DNA of 64,000 nt, from positions 1 to 64,000 of IMG/VR virus record IMGVR_UViG_3300029787_000010; one strand, given 5' to 3'. A program made the position numbers and the translations under genes. This document shows, piece after piece, positions 14,563 through 22,155 of the stretch (positions are counted from its first letter, which is position 1; each line of letters begins with the position of its first letter). The notes beneath the pieces are model-generated. The model made no database searches, was not told the origin of the DNA, and was given only the letters and a program-made list of their open reading frames with translations. The stretch comes from a virus.

Positions 14563-14931
14563 ATGCCACAATGCAGAGTATGCCAAATTGAATACAAAGC
14601 GGAGTCGCTGAAAAGTGACATTACTGCGAACAAGAAAATCTGCCGGTCTTGTCGGACCGAGCAACGACAAACAACGCTACAACAGAAACAGAACTCCGCC
14701 ATCTACAACGAAGTGATGGCACTGGAGGCCCGTGTTAATCGGGTGGAGGAAACCACTCAATACATTGACACCATCGTGGAGGCGACCATCGCCACCACAC
14801 TTGACACGATGGTGGAATCATTCGTGGAGAGATTGGTCAACGAGAAGGCGACCAAACTCACCGAACAAATAGCCACATTGAATAGCAGGGTGCTGGCCTT
14901 AACAAACAAACTGCAAAAACTGGAGGAATGA
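14563..14931 (+). CDS. zinc-finger plus coiled-coil protein, 122 aa
   Basis: First gene of promoter copy 2. CRVC at residues 4-7 and CRSC at 27-30 form a likely zinc ribbon, and a long coiled coil follows (about 50-120) with heptads of Val, Leu and Ile and no breaks. This layout, nucleic-acid-binding head and oligomerising tail, suits a small transcription or packaging regulator, but no homologue is recognised. Ends Leu-Glu-Glu, with GGAGG for the next gene. Confidence 0.6.
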   Translation: MPQCRVCQIEYKAESLKSDITANKKICRSCRTEQRQTTLQQKQNSAIYNEVMALEARVNRVEETTQYIDTIVEATIATTLDTMVESFVERLVNEKATKLTEQIATLNSRVLALTNKLQKLEE

Positions 14932-14933
14932 AA

Positions 14934-15485
14934 ATGAGAACAAAGCAAGGAGAGAAAGAAACGAAGCGTGGATTTGTGGTGAGGCTACTCACTACCCATG
15001 GTGACTACATTAGCGCAGAAGACGCATGGGCGCAACTGGTGGACAAGCGGGCGACAACCATTCGGTCTGCGACCGAGTTCGGGACAACCGCAAGTTCTGC
15101 CGAAGGCAGCGGGCAACTGAGCAAGAAGCGTGGGGTGAACAGTGAAGGGAAGAGTCGTATGCTTTACGGCCCACCCGGTATCAAGACAGCCATCGGCTAT
15201 CGTGAAGCCACGGTCTTTCCCGATGGGAAAATTGTCGCTGGGCAGAAGTTCGTGAAAGGACTTGAGAAGCACCATGCCAAGGATGCCATTGAGGCAGTAG
15301 TATGGCCAAAGAACCCTGCGGTGACTGACATCCCGTTGGGACAGTTGCTTGAATACCTCGGGACCGACATGGATGATGTCATGAGCGTCATTCGTGATGT
15401 CGTATGCGACCGACCGTTGACCAAACTGCGCAAGGATTACCCCGGACTTGAAGAGATTGTCAAGCGAGTGGCAGGTGTTGAGTGA
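14934..15485 (+). CDS. hypothetical basic protein, 183 aa
   Basis: Start chosen at 14934 (ggaggaatgaaa-ATG); an ATG at 14928 overlaps the previous stop. Basic N-terminus, then a Gly/Ser/Lys linker (TTASSAEGSGQLSKKRG) and a mixed alpha/beta C-terminal half ending in helices. It may bind DNA, but no motif is diagnostic. Confidence 0.6.
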   Translation: MRTKQGEKETKRGFVVRLLTTHGDYISAEDAWAQLVDKRATTIRSATEFGTTASSAEGSGQLSKKRGVNSEGKSRMLYGPPGIKTAIGYREATVFPDGKIVAGQKFVKGLEKHHAKDAIEAVVWPKNPAVTDIPLGQLLEYLGTDMDDVMSVIRDVVCDRPLTKLRKDYPGLEEIVKRVAGVE

Positions 15486-15640
15486 TGCAGCGGATGTGTT
15501 GCGGCACTATCACCGTTGCCACTACCTGTGATTATTCCGGAATGGATATTTGTCGGGGCTGTGTTGCTTTGGAAGTAAAGAAAGGTGCCCTTGTGGTGCG
15601 CCACAAAGGGGTTAAAAGAATGAGAAAGGTGATTGAATGA
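15485..15640 (+). CDS. small Cys-rich protein, 51 aa
   Basis: Starts within TGATG. It carries CC at residues 5-6, C at 15 and C-x2-C at 23-26 (CRGC), a likely zinc site, then a basic tail (RHKGVKRMRKVIE). The stop overlaps the next start by ATGA. Function unknown. Confidence 0.45.
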   Translation: MQRMCCGTITVATTCDYSGMDICRGCVALEVKKGALVVRHKGVKRMRKVIE

Positions 15641-15933
15641 AGACAACGAAATGTTTGAACTGCGAAGAGACAGTGGACTTGGACTACACAGATGGAGACA
15701 TGGACAACTGGGGTGGCCACGGCGACCCGCATGAGTACGGTTATGTCTCTTTCCGATTCAAGCCCTGCACCTGTGGGTTTGTGACGGTGTTGGAATACAA
15801 AATCAACTGGAACTACTCACTGCGAGCATCGGAAGAAGCCAGCAACGAATCGCTTGACAACAGCAAGGAAGGCTGGAGTGCCCATATGCAAGCACCGACG
15901 CAGTTCATTGAGAAATGGAGTGAGGAAGAATGA
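15637..15933 (+). CDS. zinc-ribbon-like protein, 98 aa
   Basis: CLNC at residues 6-9 and CTC at 44-46 are separated by an acidic Asp-rich loop and a beta strand, as in a rubredoxin-like ribbon. The C-terminal half is helical and acidic. Starts in ATGA and ends in Glu-Glu-Glu overlapping the next ATG. Confidence 0.55.
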   Translation: MKTTKCLNCEETVDLDYTDGDMDNWGGHGDPHEYGYVSFRFKPCTCGFVTVLEYKINWNYSLRASEEASNESLDNSKEGWSAHMQAPTQFIEKWSEEE

Positions 15934-16076
15934 CCTACACTTGTCCTTACAACGGTAAGACCTACAAACGAGTTCGTATTGACAAAGAGAGCAAGGGCCT
16001 CCCCGATTGGTTTCGTCCCGAACACTGTTGGAACTGTGGTAGGTTCTGCCCACTTAATAGTAGGTGGAAAGCATGA
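15930..16076 (+). CDS. small Cys protein, 48 aa
   Basis: Frame bounded by ATGA overlaps on both sides. One Cys at residue 5, then CWNCGRFC at 33-40, a compact metal-site candidate, in a basic context. Unknown function. Confidence 0.5.
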   Translation: MTYTCPYNGKTYKRVRIDKESKGLPDWFRPEHCWNCGRFCPLNSRWKA

Positions 16077-16183
16077 ATTGGGCTATACACAGGGCGTATT
16101 ACATTGACCTACTCAAGAAGGGTTGGCCTCTCAAGAAGGCTTACGATGAAGCAATTAGATTAAGCGTGGAGGTGAAGGCGTGA
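16073..16183 (+). CDS. micro-protein, 36 aa
   Basis: Overlaps its neighbours by 4 nt on both sides. A single amphipathic, basic helix (AYYIDLLKKGWPLKKAYDEAI). Its last codons supply GGAGGTGA for the following GTG-start gene, so it may be as important for coupling as for its product. Confidence 0.4.
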   Translation: MNWAIHRAYYIDLLKKGWPLKKAYDEAIRLSVEVKA

Positions 16184-16332
16184 AGTGCATGTGTAAAGCA
16201 AATGACCCCGACCCCGATATTCGGGAGGAATACTGCGATGGTGCGGCCATGACCTTATTTGACTACGAGGGTAAAACATGGTGGTACTGCTACGAATGCG
16301 GCAATCACAAAGCCTTGGAGGTGAAAGCATGA
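16180..16332 (+). CDS. small zinc-ribbon protein, 50 aa
   Basis: GTG start in a GTGA overlap behind GGAGGTGA. Cysteines at 3, 5 and 19 and CYEC at 37-40 suggest a zinc ribbon. It ends EVKA, like the previous product, because both genes use GGAGGTGAA-GC before the next start. Confidence 0.5.
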   Translation: MKCMCKANDPDPDIREEYCDGAAMTLFDYEGKTWWYCYECGNHKALEVKA

Positions 16333-16877
16333 GCCTACACGAGAACTTTGGCAGTGGCAACGCTGATGCCAACCCCGACCTCAAGCCCAACGACATGGTG
16401 ATGACCCCACGACACATCGCCAAGCAGATGATTGACTTCTACCACATTCACGAATACGAGCGAGTGCTTGACCCGTGTGCTGGCGATGGTGCATTCTTTG
16501 ACCAATACCCCTCACACATCCTTGGGAAGTGGCGCATGGAAATCACAGAAGGCTTGGACTTCTTTGGTTGGAATGTGAGCCGTAGCCCTCACATTGACTG
16601 GATTATCACCAACCCACCCTACAGCATTTTCCCTCAGTTCTTGGAGAAGTGCTTTGAGGTGGCCGACAATGTGGCCCTGCTGATACCGCTTGCGAAGTTG
16701 GTGTCAAGCCTTAAGCGAATCAACATGGTCATGGACTATGGAGGCATTGTGTCAATGCGAGTTATTGGAGCGAGCAAGTGCGGGTTCCCCTTCGGGTTTC
16801 CTGCCGCCGCTATCCACATGAAGCGAGGCTACGATGGCAACACGCTGATTGAGATGTGGCCGGACGAGGAGGAATGA
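16329..16877 (+). CDS. N6-adenine DNA methyltransferase
   Basis: Transfers a methyl group from S-adenosylmethionine to adenine N6 in DNA. In the 182-residue product motif I is DPCAGDGAF at 48-56, preceded by TPRHIAKQMI, and the catalytic motif IV is NPPY at 95-98 in WIITNPPYS. This order (motif I before NPPY) and the short length suit a gamma-type viral orphan methyltransferase lacking a clear target-recognition domain. I chose ATG 16329, which overlaps the previous stop behind GGAGGTGAAAGC. No restriction endonuclease partner is adjacent, so self-protection from host restriction, parallel to ArdA, is the likely role. Confidence 0.8.
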   Translation: MSLHENFGSGNADANPDLKPNDMVMTPRHIAKQMIDFYHIHEYERVLDPCAGDGAFFDQYPSHILGKWRMEITEGLDFFGWNVSRSPHIDWIITNPPYSIFPQFLEKCFEVADNVALLIPLAKLVSSLKRINMVMDYGGIVSMRVIGASKCGFPFGFPAAAIHMKRGYDGNTLIEMWPDEEE

Positions 16878-16879
16878 AC

Positions 16880-17026
16880 ATGGGACAAATGAATGATGGA
16901 AGCGAATGCCTACTGTGCGAACTGTGGCAAGACCTTGACAGCACTGACGACTTAGACAAGTGCTGTAAGGAATGCCGAAGCGAGATTGAATGGATGCTCG
17001 CACGACGAAGAGCAGGTGATGAATGA
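16880..17026 (+). CDS. small zinc-finger protein, 48 aa
   Basis: Starts with gaggaatgaac-ATG. CLLC at residues 10-13 and CCKEC at 28-32 give a four-Cys zinc site between acidic loops, followed by a basic helix (RSEIEWMLARRRAG). The stop overlaps the next start (ATGATG). Confidence 0.55.
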   Translation: MGQMNDGSECLLCELWQDLDSTDDLDKCCKECRSEIEWMLARRRAGDE

Positions 17027-17205
17027 TGATGGATTATGAAGAAGCGATAAATCATGAAACGCTTTCAATGTTGATAGATTTAGAGTCCATCATGTTCTAT
17101 TTTGCTGACCTGTGGCAAGAGGGAATCATAACGCCCGACCAGTATCAAGTCTTCCGAGAGAGTTTTGAAAATGCTCACGAGGTCATTCGGAGGCAATTGA
17201 AGTGA
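17023..17205 (+). CDS. small helical protein, 60 aa
   Basis: Starts at one of three successive Met codons. Two hydrophobic helices (SMLIDLESIMFYFADLW and YQVFRESFENAHEVIRRQL), the first rather apolar but interrupted by acidic residues, so not a clear membrane span. The TGA overlaps the next GTG start. Unknown. Confidence 0.5.
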   Translation: MMMDYEEAINHETLSMLIDLESIMFYFADLWQEGIITPDQYQVFRESFENAHEVIRRQLK

Positions 17206-17393
17206 CCGAAGTGCTTGACGCTGAGATGAAGGACGAGTGCCACATCATGCTCCTCGTGCGACGAGACAGCGGCGATGTGTGGGAGGACTACGGTTCCATC
17301 CTACGCCTGCGCCGTGCCATTTACGACGGACTGCTTGATTGGGTGGGCGAGAAAGACGCACCCGAATGGTGGGAGGGAAAGAAGAATGTCTGA
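17202..17393 (+). CDS. hypothetical protein, 63 aa
   Basis: GTG start in a GTGA overlap, behind CGGAGGC. A beta-alpha pattern (CHIMLLVRRDSG, then a basic helix LRLRRAIYDGLLDWV) and a Trp-rich end. Overlaps the next gene by 8 nt. No family recognised. Confidence 0.45.
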   Translation: MTEVLDAEMKDECHIMLLVRRDSGDVWEDYGSILRLRRAIYDGLLDWVGEKDAPEWWEGKKNV

Positions 17394-17832
17394 GTCATCA
17401 TATCTCTTGAGAGTCTGCAAACTATGTGGTGGTTGTCTGCTTGCCGAAACGAAGTTCCGTCACCGTGTGGGGGAATACCGAGCGAGCACAGGGGGTACCA
17501 AGCACTGGTGCCTGTCCTGTCAACGCAATGTCCCAACCTTGCTCAAAGAGTCCTACACGCCTTGGGAACAACATGACAAGAACTTACACACGGGAGAGGA
17601 ATTGGAAGGTAAGCATAGTTGGATTCATTCTGCTTTCATTGACAAAGGCGAGACAACGGGGAAGTTCTACTTTTACCTTGACGGCGTTGAAGAAATCCCC
17701 GACCCTTGGGTGCGGGAGTTGGTTCGGCGATACAAGGAGACAAAGGAACAGTTGTCCGAAATGACGAACAGGTACAACGACCATGTTTCCACTGTGATGA
17801 ATTGGAGTTTTGGAGGAGAGAAGAATGAATGA
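17386..17832 (+). CDS. zinc-binding protein, 148 aa
   Basis: I chose ATG 17386 behind GGGAGGGAAAG, within the end of the previous gene; the open frame extends upstream without a start signal. CKLCGGC at residues 11-17 and CLSC at 42-45 form a ribbon with a basic loop. The C-terminal half is helical (WVRELVRRYKETKEQL). This looks like a recombination- or transcription-type zinc ribbon, but no homologue is recognised. Confidence 0.6.
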   Translation: MSESSYLLRVCKLCGGCLLAETKFRHRVGEYRASTGGTKHWCLSCQRNVPTLLKESYTPWEQHDKNLHTGEELEGKHSWIHSAFIDKGETTGKFYFYLDGVEEIPDPWVRELVRRYKETKEQLSEMTNRYNDHVSTVMNWSFGGEKNE

Positions 17833-18091
17833 CGACGAATGGTGCACAAACCTACTGGGCCTACTGACGATGCTTGACGAACTGATTCGCCTTTACGGCG
17901 ACGACGAAGAAGCACTCAAGCGTGTCGTAGGTAAATTCATTTGGCGTGTGACGCAGGCGAACCTGTCGTATGAAACACAGCCGGACTGGTCGGATGTTGG
18001 CACCTTTTTCAAGTTCGCTGGCGAGCCGGGCATCAGTCACTTGGTGGCCGAGTTTCGTCGCCGGCCTCTACCCACTGAGGCCGATGTGTGA
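17825..18091 (+). CDS. hypothetical helical protein, 88 aa; last gene of the early block
   Basis: Starts at 17825 behind GGAGGAGAGAAG. Helical N-terminal half (LLGLLTMLDELIRLYG) and acidic turn, then a mixed segment ending in Arg-Arg-Arg. Its last 24 nt overlap the tail of the convergent kinase-like gene on the minus strand. Function unknown. Confidence 0.55.
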   Translation: MNDDEWCTNLLGLLTMLDELIRLYGDDEEALKRVVGKFIWRVTQANLSYETQPDWSDVGTFFKFAGEPGISHLVAEFRRRPLPTEADV

Positions 18092-18865
18092 GAACATGCG
18101 GTTGATGGCTCGCTCTCTTTGAGCCAGCCTATTCTGTAAGGCATCGTAGCCCCTTCCACTGTGGAAATCGTGATATGAATCTTCAATGGGCTCTACGAAC
18201 TTATCAAACGGCGTCCGGTCAATTCGTCTTTGAAGTAAAGACAAATCAATTTCGGGTACATCAAAGTCAACACCGGGGTGTCTGCGACCAGTCCCCCGCT
18301 TTGGTTGAAAGTGACCCGCATCGCCAAAGTCGGGGTCATGAATGAGCACAGGCTTGGGGTCCCGAGGTGAACCTATCCCCGGCTTCCTCAATTGATACCT
18401 GTTCATCAAACCACTGGCACTGTGGTGCTCCATCCAGTTCTGTGGTTTGAGGTCAGTCAAGTTCATCGCTTCAAGAAGTGGCATTTTGTCATATACGCTT
18501 TGTTGAATGATTCTTCCTCTCGCTGTGTCTTCATTCATCCCTAAAGGACTGCCGTCAATTGCTCTACCACGGGGCTGCTGCGACAAAATTGGCAGACTCA
18601 TATCCCCTAACTCTACCGGCAATGACATCCTTTGTTCAATGGGCTGCTGCCCTGCGAATAGTCCAATAGGCATTTGACTGAGTAGTTGGTTGTAGTACAT
18701 CGCATCCAACTGAGAGGGGTTTTTGTCAAGGTCGCTGACCTTCACCACATCGGGGTTTCCTGTTTGACCAAACACCACTTGGTTCATCCCTGCTCCAATC
18801 TGTACTCCTTTGGCTGGCTGAAAGGCCGCCTTCAATATGGACCACGCTATATCAACCGGGTCCAT
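18068..18865 (-). CDS. minimal protein-kinase-like protein
   Basis: The 265-residue product carries the ordered hallmarks of the eukaryotic-like protein kinase fold: a glycine-rich loop GAGMNQVVFG at 24-33, the ATP-anchoring Lys in VVKV (K42), a catalytic loop LTDLKPQNW (D138, K140, N143) and a magnesium-binding DPDFGD (D179, F180, G181). Spacing from K42 to the DFG is about 137 residues, near normal. The part after the DFG is short (about 84 residues), so the C-lobe is reduced. It would phosphorylate Ser/Thr of a host or viral protein; targets are unknown. This is the only minus-strand gene among 39 kb of plus-strand genes, and no Shine-Dalgarno precedes its ATG. Confidence 0.7.
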   Translation of the reverse strand: MDPVDIAWSILKAAFQPAKGVQIGAGMNQVVFGQTGNPDVVKVSDLDKNPSQLDAMYYNQLLSQMPIGLFAGQQPIEQRMSLPVELGDMSLPILSQQPRGRAIDGSPLGMNEDTARGRIIQQSVYDKMPLLEAMNLTDLKPQNWMEHHSASGLMNRYQLRKPGIGSPRDPKPVLIHDPDFGDAGHFQPKRGTGRRHPGVDFDVPEIDLSLLQRRIDRTPFDKFVEPIEDSYHDFHSGRGYDALQNRLAQRERAINRMFSHIGLSG

Positions 18866-18886
18866 GTACGAGCCAAGTGCTCGTAC
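18866..18886. repeat. dyad GTACGAG-N7-CTCGTAC abutting the kinase start codon
   Basis: A perfect 7-bp inverted repeat with a 7-nt centre lies directly 5' of the kinase ATG. On DNA it is a candidate operator for a dimeric repressor; on the kinase mRNA it would form a hairpin against the start codon. Confidence 0.5.
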
Positions 18887-18894
18887 GAGATAAC

Positions 18895-18932
18895 CATTTC
18901 CTATTTCTCTTTAAAAAGAATCAAAACAATAG
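18895..18932 (+). promoter_or_regulatory. TATA promoter, copy 3 (variant) of the repeated element
   Basis: Matches copies 1 and 2 from TTTCTCTTTA through AAAGAATCAAAACA and TAG, with CTTTAAAAAG in place of CTTTATAAAG. Plus-strand initiation is expected near 18941. The box reads CTTTTTAAAG on the other strand, about 45 nt from the kinase ATG, so it could serve both directions. Confidence 0.7.
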
Positions 18933-18945
18933 TCTACTGGGTTTC

Positions 18946-18972
18946 CCGGCTCCCCCATTCCAAATGAGCCGG
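18946..18972 (+). repeat. 5'-leader hairpin CCGGCTC-N13-GAGCCGG
   Basis: A 7-bp GC-rich stem with a 13-nt loop near the predicted 5' end of the mRNA for the gene at 19002. It may stabilise the transcript or control translation. An operator function is also possible. Confidence 0.45.
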
Positions 18973-19001
18973 ACGAATTAAATACAGGATAGTGAACCAA
19001 A

Positions 19002-20555
19002 ATGAATATGCAGACCGGGACGACAGTGATTGGAAGAGTGACAGAGAGCAGAAAAGACAGGGTGTTTATGGACTACCCGTCCAATGCTGGGGTGAAGAAC
19101 CTCAACATTGAGCGACAGGACATTGAACGCTTTGAATCGTTAGACGACGGCCGAGTGGCCATCACCTTGAGTGGTGCCACAGAAGCCCAACTCTACGGCA
19201 GCAATGCCCCGCTGATTGTCACAGCACAAGACATTGCCATCGTTGAAGCGATGGAATATGGAGAACAAATACCAAACGGAGAGAACAACATGAACGAAGA
19301 ACACAACGACGAGGTGCCAAACTTTGGCACAGAAGAGCGACTGGTGATGGAAGTTGGAGCAGATGGACAGGTGTCGGTGAACGCCGCCGGTCCCTTTGAC
19401 GACTTCCTTTACGCAGGAAACAGAAAGAACAAGGCGACGGCCGACTGGGACTTCCAGCCTACTGAGAAAATGGGCTTTGTCCTGTACGAAGACGAACGAA
19501 GCGGGCAAACTTCGGCGGCGAAGATTGTGGACAACGATGGCAAGCCCATCGTGAAGCACATTTTCAACCCGAACTACGCCAACGAGAAGCGGCCCCTTGG
19601 TGCCCACCTTGGGATGTTCAGCCCGACCTACTACGCCATGCCGTATGCACGGGGCTTCCGTCCCATCTTGGACATGTGTGCCAAAAACGGATGGCCAGCA
19701 AAGGTCTTTGCTTACAGCGAAGGTAAGAACGCTCGCCTTGATGTAGATGTCACCAGCAGTGTTGACTGGGATGCAGCCGCACAGAACAAACTTGGTAGCC
19801 GATGGCAGAACCTTGGCTTTGTGAAAGAGGGCGATTATCGTGTTGGCTTCTCCATCTACAACAGTTTGGACGGGTCCTCATCATTCAAGGTCGCCGCCAT
19901 CGCTCAGCGACTGGAGTGCACTAACGGCATGGTTGTTGGCAAATCACAAACCCTGCTCAAGTTGCGACACACCAAGGGCGTTATGGAGAATTACGACTTC
20001 AACTCACTCGCTGACAAACTTGAACAAGTCATGATGTCAGCCGCTGAGGAACTGATTGAGGTTGAAGCCATGCGCAACATCACCGTCAGCGACGAAGCCT
20101 TTGAGCGACTGATGACGCTGAGTGAGAAAGCCGGCCTCATTACCAAGCCGACTGTTCACCGTGATGACAAGGGAGAAATCACCCACCTTAGCCGTGGCCA
20201 CATGTGGCGAGTCATGGGACAAGGGTGGACCAACCCTGCCAACACATGGGTCCGTGTCCAAGGTGATGACCAACACACCCTCTACCATGTCTACAACATC
20301 CTTACCGGAGCGGTGACTCACAAGCCAATCTACCAAGACAACGAGCACTACCGCAACAAACCACTGGAAGGTAAGACCCTCGGCTTCAACGCCATGGACA
20401 AGAAACTCACTGATACACACACCATGCTCCGCAAGGTCAGCGACAGTGTTATCACTGCAATCGGCGGCGACCCCAATGCGCTGCTTGACCAGTCCGAGTC
20501 AGTCCTTGAGGACCAACTCGCCTCAGTGCCACTCTTCTCGGAGGTAATCTACTGA
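19002..20555 (+). CDS. DUF932-like protein, 517 aa
   Basis: First gene of promoter copy 3. An N-terminal 60 residues form a small beta domain, and residues 60-120 are an acidic linker. From about 190 to the end the sequence follows the DUF932 pattern: YAMPYARGF, a strand-rich middle, LECTNGMVVG (about 305), RHTKG, and near 430 LYHVYNILTGAVTH. DUF932 proteins are widespread in plasmids and phages and are of unknown function, often highly expressed early. The protein is 100-200 residues longer than typical members because of the N-terminal extension. An alternative start lies two codons downstream. Confidence 0.6.
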   Translation: MNMQTGTTVIGRVTESRKDRVFMDYPSNAGVKNLNIERQDIERFESLDDGRVAITLSGATEAQLYGSNAPLIVTAQDIAIVEAMEYGEQIPNGENNMNEEHNDEVPNFGTEERLVMEVGADGQVSVNAAGPFDDFLYAGNRKNKATADWDFQPTEKMGFVLYEDERSGQTSAAKIVDNDGKPIVKHIFNPNYANEKRPLGAHLGMFSPTYYAMPYARGFRPILDMCAKNGWPAKVFAYSEGKNARLDVDVTSSVDWDAAAQNKLGSRWQNLGFVKEGDYRVGFSIYNSLDGSSSFKVAAIAQRLECTNGMVVGKSQTLLKLRHTKGVMENYDFNSLADKLEQVMMSAAEELIEVEAMRNITVSDEAFERLMTLSEKAGLITKPTVHRDDKGEITHLSRGHMWRVMGQGWTNPANTWVRVQGDDQHTLYHVYNILTGAVTHKPIYQDNEHYRNKPLEGKTLGFNAMDKKLTDTHTMLRKVSDSVITAIGGDPNALLDQSESVLEDQLASVPLFSEVIY

Positions 20556-20848
20556 TGACAGACGAACGACGAATGACAGCAGAATCAATTGACGATGATG
20601 GCAACTTCAACTACGATGGGAAGCGGTGGAGCCTACTGGGCTCCTCGCTTCCTATCCCCGCCGACGCTTCGTTGTCGGGAGAGTTGGAGCATGAAGAGGT
20701 GCTGGCAGTGGTGAACACCGAAATATCAAAGTGCCCCGTATGTGGCACCGAAGACTGCGCCACTGCGGTCATCATGACTGAGCGTTATCGCATGGTACCG
20801 ACTCGCTGTTGCAGGAAAATCGTATGGTACACGGAGGAATCAAAATGA
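20555..20848 (+). CDS. zinc-binding protein, 97 aa
   Basis: Starts within TGATG at the end of the DUF932-like gene. The N-terminal half is acidic and loop-rich; the C-terminal half has CPVCGTEDC at about 60-68 and CC near 84-85, a plausible zinc ribbon. The stop overlaps the next start by ATGA. Function unknown. Confidence 0.55.
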   Translation: MTDERRMTAESIDDDGNFNYDGKRWSLLGSSLPIPADASLSGELEHEEVLAVVNTEISKCPVCGTEDCATAVIMTERYRMVPTRCCRKIVWYTEESK

Positions 20849-21537
20849 CGATGGAAGAAGAAATTGGAGCGATACTTGACAGACTACAACCCCACCAAGT
20901 GTGGGACTTGACCGGGCAGGGCCTTGTCTACATGAAGGGGGAGGGTGAGATGCTGACGCTGATTGCCACCTTCAACACCATGGACGCTGCCAAGGTGCAC
21001 GGCGTAGTCAAGGGCGAAGCACTCAAGCGTGGATGGATGGTCAATGACGAGTCTCCCCGTGTCATCCAATCACAGGATGAACAGATGGAGTTCTCGCTTG
21101 ACCTTAAGCGTCAACAGATTGGACAGATGGTTTGTCCCGATGAAGACTGTGACCTACCCATTGCTGCCTATGATTTCCAAAACGCCAACTGGCGGTTCCT
21201 TGGTGACAAGGTAGTGGAGCAGGACGGCGAGGAGTTGTCTTACGAGGACTGGGGTGTTGAGGCATGTTGTCCTGTTTGTGACAATACCATCCTCATGCCA
21301 CCACGGGACTTTGAACTCGTGGTCGGTACTGACGCACTGGAGACTTTCCGAGGGCAGAAGCAGACTTACAGAGTTATGCATCCATCGGAAATCACTGAGC
21401 ACATTGACAAAGGGCATCTGTTCAACAATCATGGCTTGGTCATTCTCGGTACGATTTGCCCAGTGAGTGGCGAGCGACTACCCATTCACCTGCGAGGTAG
21501 AGTGGCTGCCTCATTCAACAACGAAGAAGAGGAATGA
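20845..21537 (+). CDS. hypothetical protein with central zinc cysteines, 230 aa
   Basis: I chose ATG 20845 in the ATGA overlap, behind GGAGGAATCAAA. Helical and beta N-terminal part (1-85), then CPDEDC near 93 and CCPVC near 134-138, separated by a strand region: two half-sites of a zinc ribbon. C-terminal mixed alpha/beta part with a further Cys. Ends in four Glu. No family recognised. Confidence 0.55.
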   Translation: MTMEEEIGAILDRLQPHQVWDLTGQGLVYMKGEGEMLTLIATFNTMDAAKVHGVVKGEALKRGWMVNDESPRVIQSQDEQMEFSLDLKRQQIGQMVCPDEDCDLPIAAYDFQNANWRFLGDKVVEQDGEELSYEDWGVEACCPVCDNTILMPPRDFELVVGTDALETFRGQKQTYRVMHPSEITEHIDKGHLFNNHGLVILGTICPVSGERLPIHLRGRVAASFNNEEEE

Positions 21538-21540
21538 AGA

Positions 21541-22155
21541 ATGACAGTTAAGCGGATTCAGCGAATGTGTCAGCGGATAGGCTGCACTGAAACATGGGAT
21601 GCAAGGCCATCCGACGGGAAGCGATACTGTAGGGAGTGCATCCCTCAGTCATCCAGTGGTCCAAAATATCCTTTCCGTATGCAGAAGCAATGTGCCTGTG
21701 GTGCTAAGGAGATTAAAGAGATTCATAGTGAGCAGGAACGAGTCGCACCATTTGAGTGCAAATCATGCACCGATGCTTCTGCAAACTACAAGTGGCATGA
21801 AATGCAACTGCTTTACCTTGTCATGTTAAATGATGACTTCCCCGCCCATGAGTTCGTGAGACAAGGAGTGTTCAAGAACAAGGAAGAATACTATGCATTC
21901 CGAACTTTTACAAAAGAAGTCATGCAGATTGACTTGGATTGGACCAACACGCACCCCGGCTACAAACGAATTAAGTGGGGAAAGCCAACATGGTCATGGG
22001 GCACCCTTGCCGACAATCATGCCGTTATCAAGCGTTCACCTGTACCTGTGCCACCCGGACCAGCAATTGGTACGGTCGCACCCGACTGTACGGTCGCACC
22101 CGACTTTCTTCACAAAGTACAGTTGTATGATACAAAAAGGAGAAATGAAGAATGA
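21541..22155 (+). CDS. zinc-finger protein, 204 aa
   Basis: Cysteines occur in pairs: C10 and C15, CREC near 30-33, CAC near 51-53 and CKSC near 73-76. This gives probably two zinc fingers in the first 80 residues. The middle is helical and aromatic. The C-terminal region has a Pro/Val-rich stretch and the duplicated peptide TVAPD caused by an 18-bp tandem repeat. Probably a DNA- or RNA-binding protein. Confidence 0.55.
   Translation: MTVKRIQRMCQRIGCTETWDARPSDGKRYCRECIPQSSSGPKYPFRMQKQCACGAKEIKEIHSEQERVAPFECKSCTDASANYKWHEMQLLYLVMLNDDFPAHEFVRQGVFKNKEEYYAFRTFTKEVMQIDLDWTNTHPGYKRIKWGKPTWSWGTLADNHAVIKRSPVPVPPGPAIGTVAPDCTVAPDFLHKVQLYDTKRRNEE
22070..22105 (+). repeat. perfect 18-bp tandem duplication
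   Basis: GTACGGTCGCACCCGACT occurs twice in a row (22070-22087 and 22088-22105) inside the zinc-finger gene and keeps the frame, adding six residues. It looks like a recent slippage or duplication event and may vary in copy number between related viruses. Confidence 0.8.
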
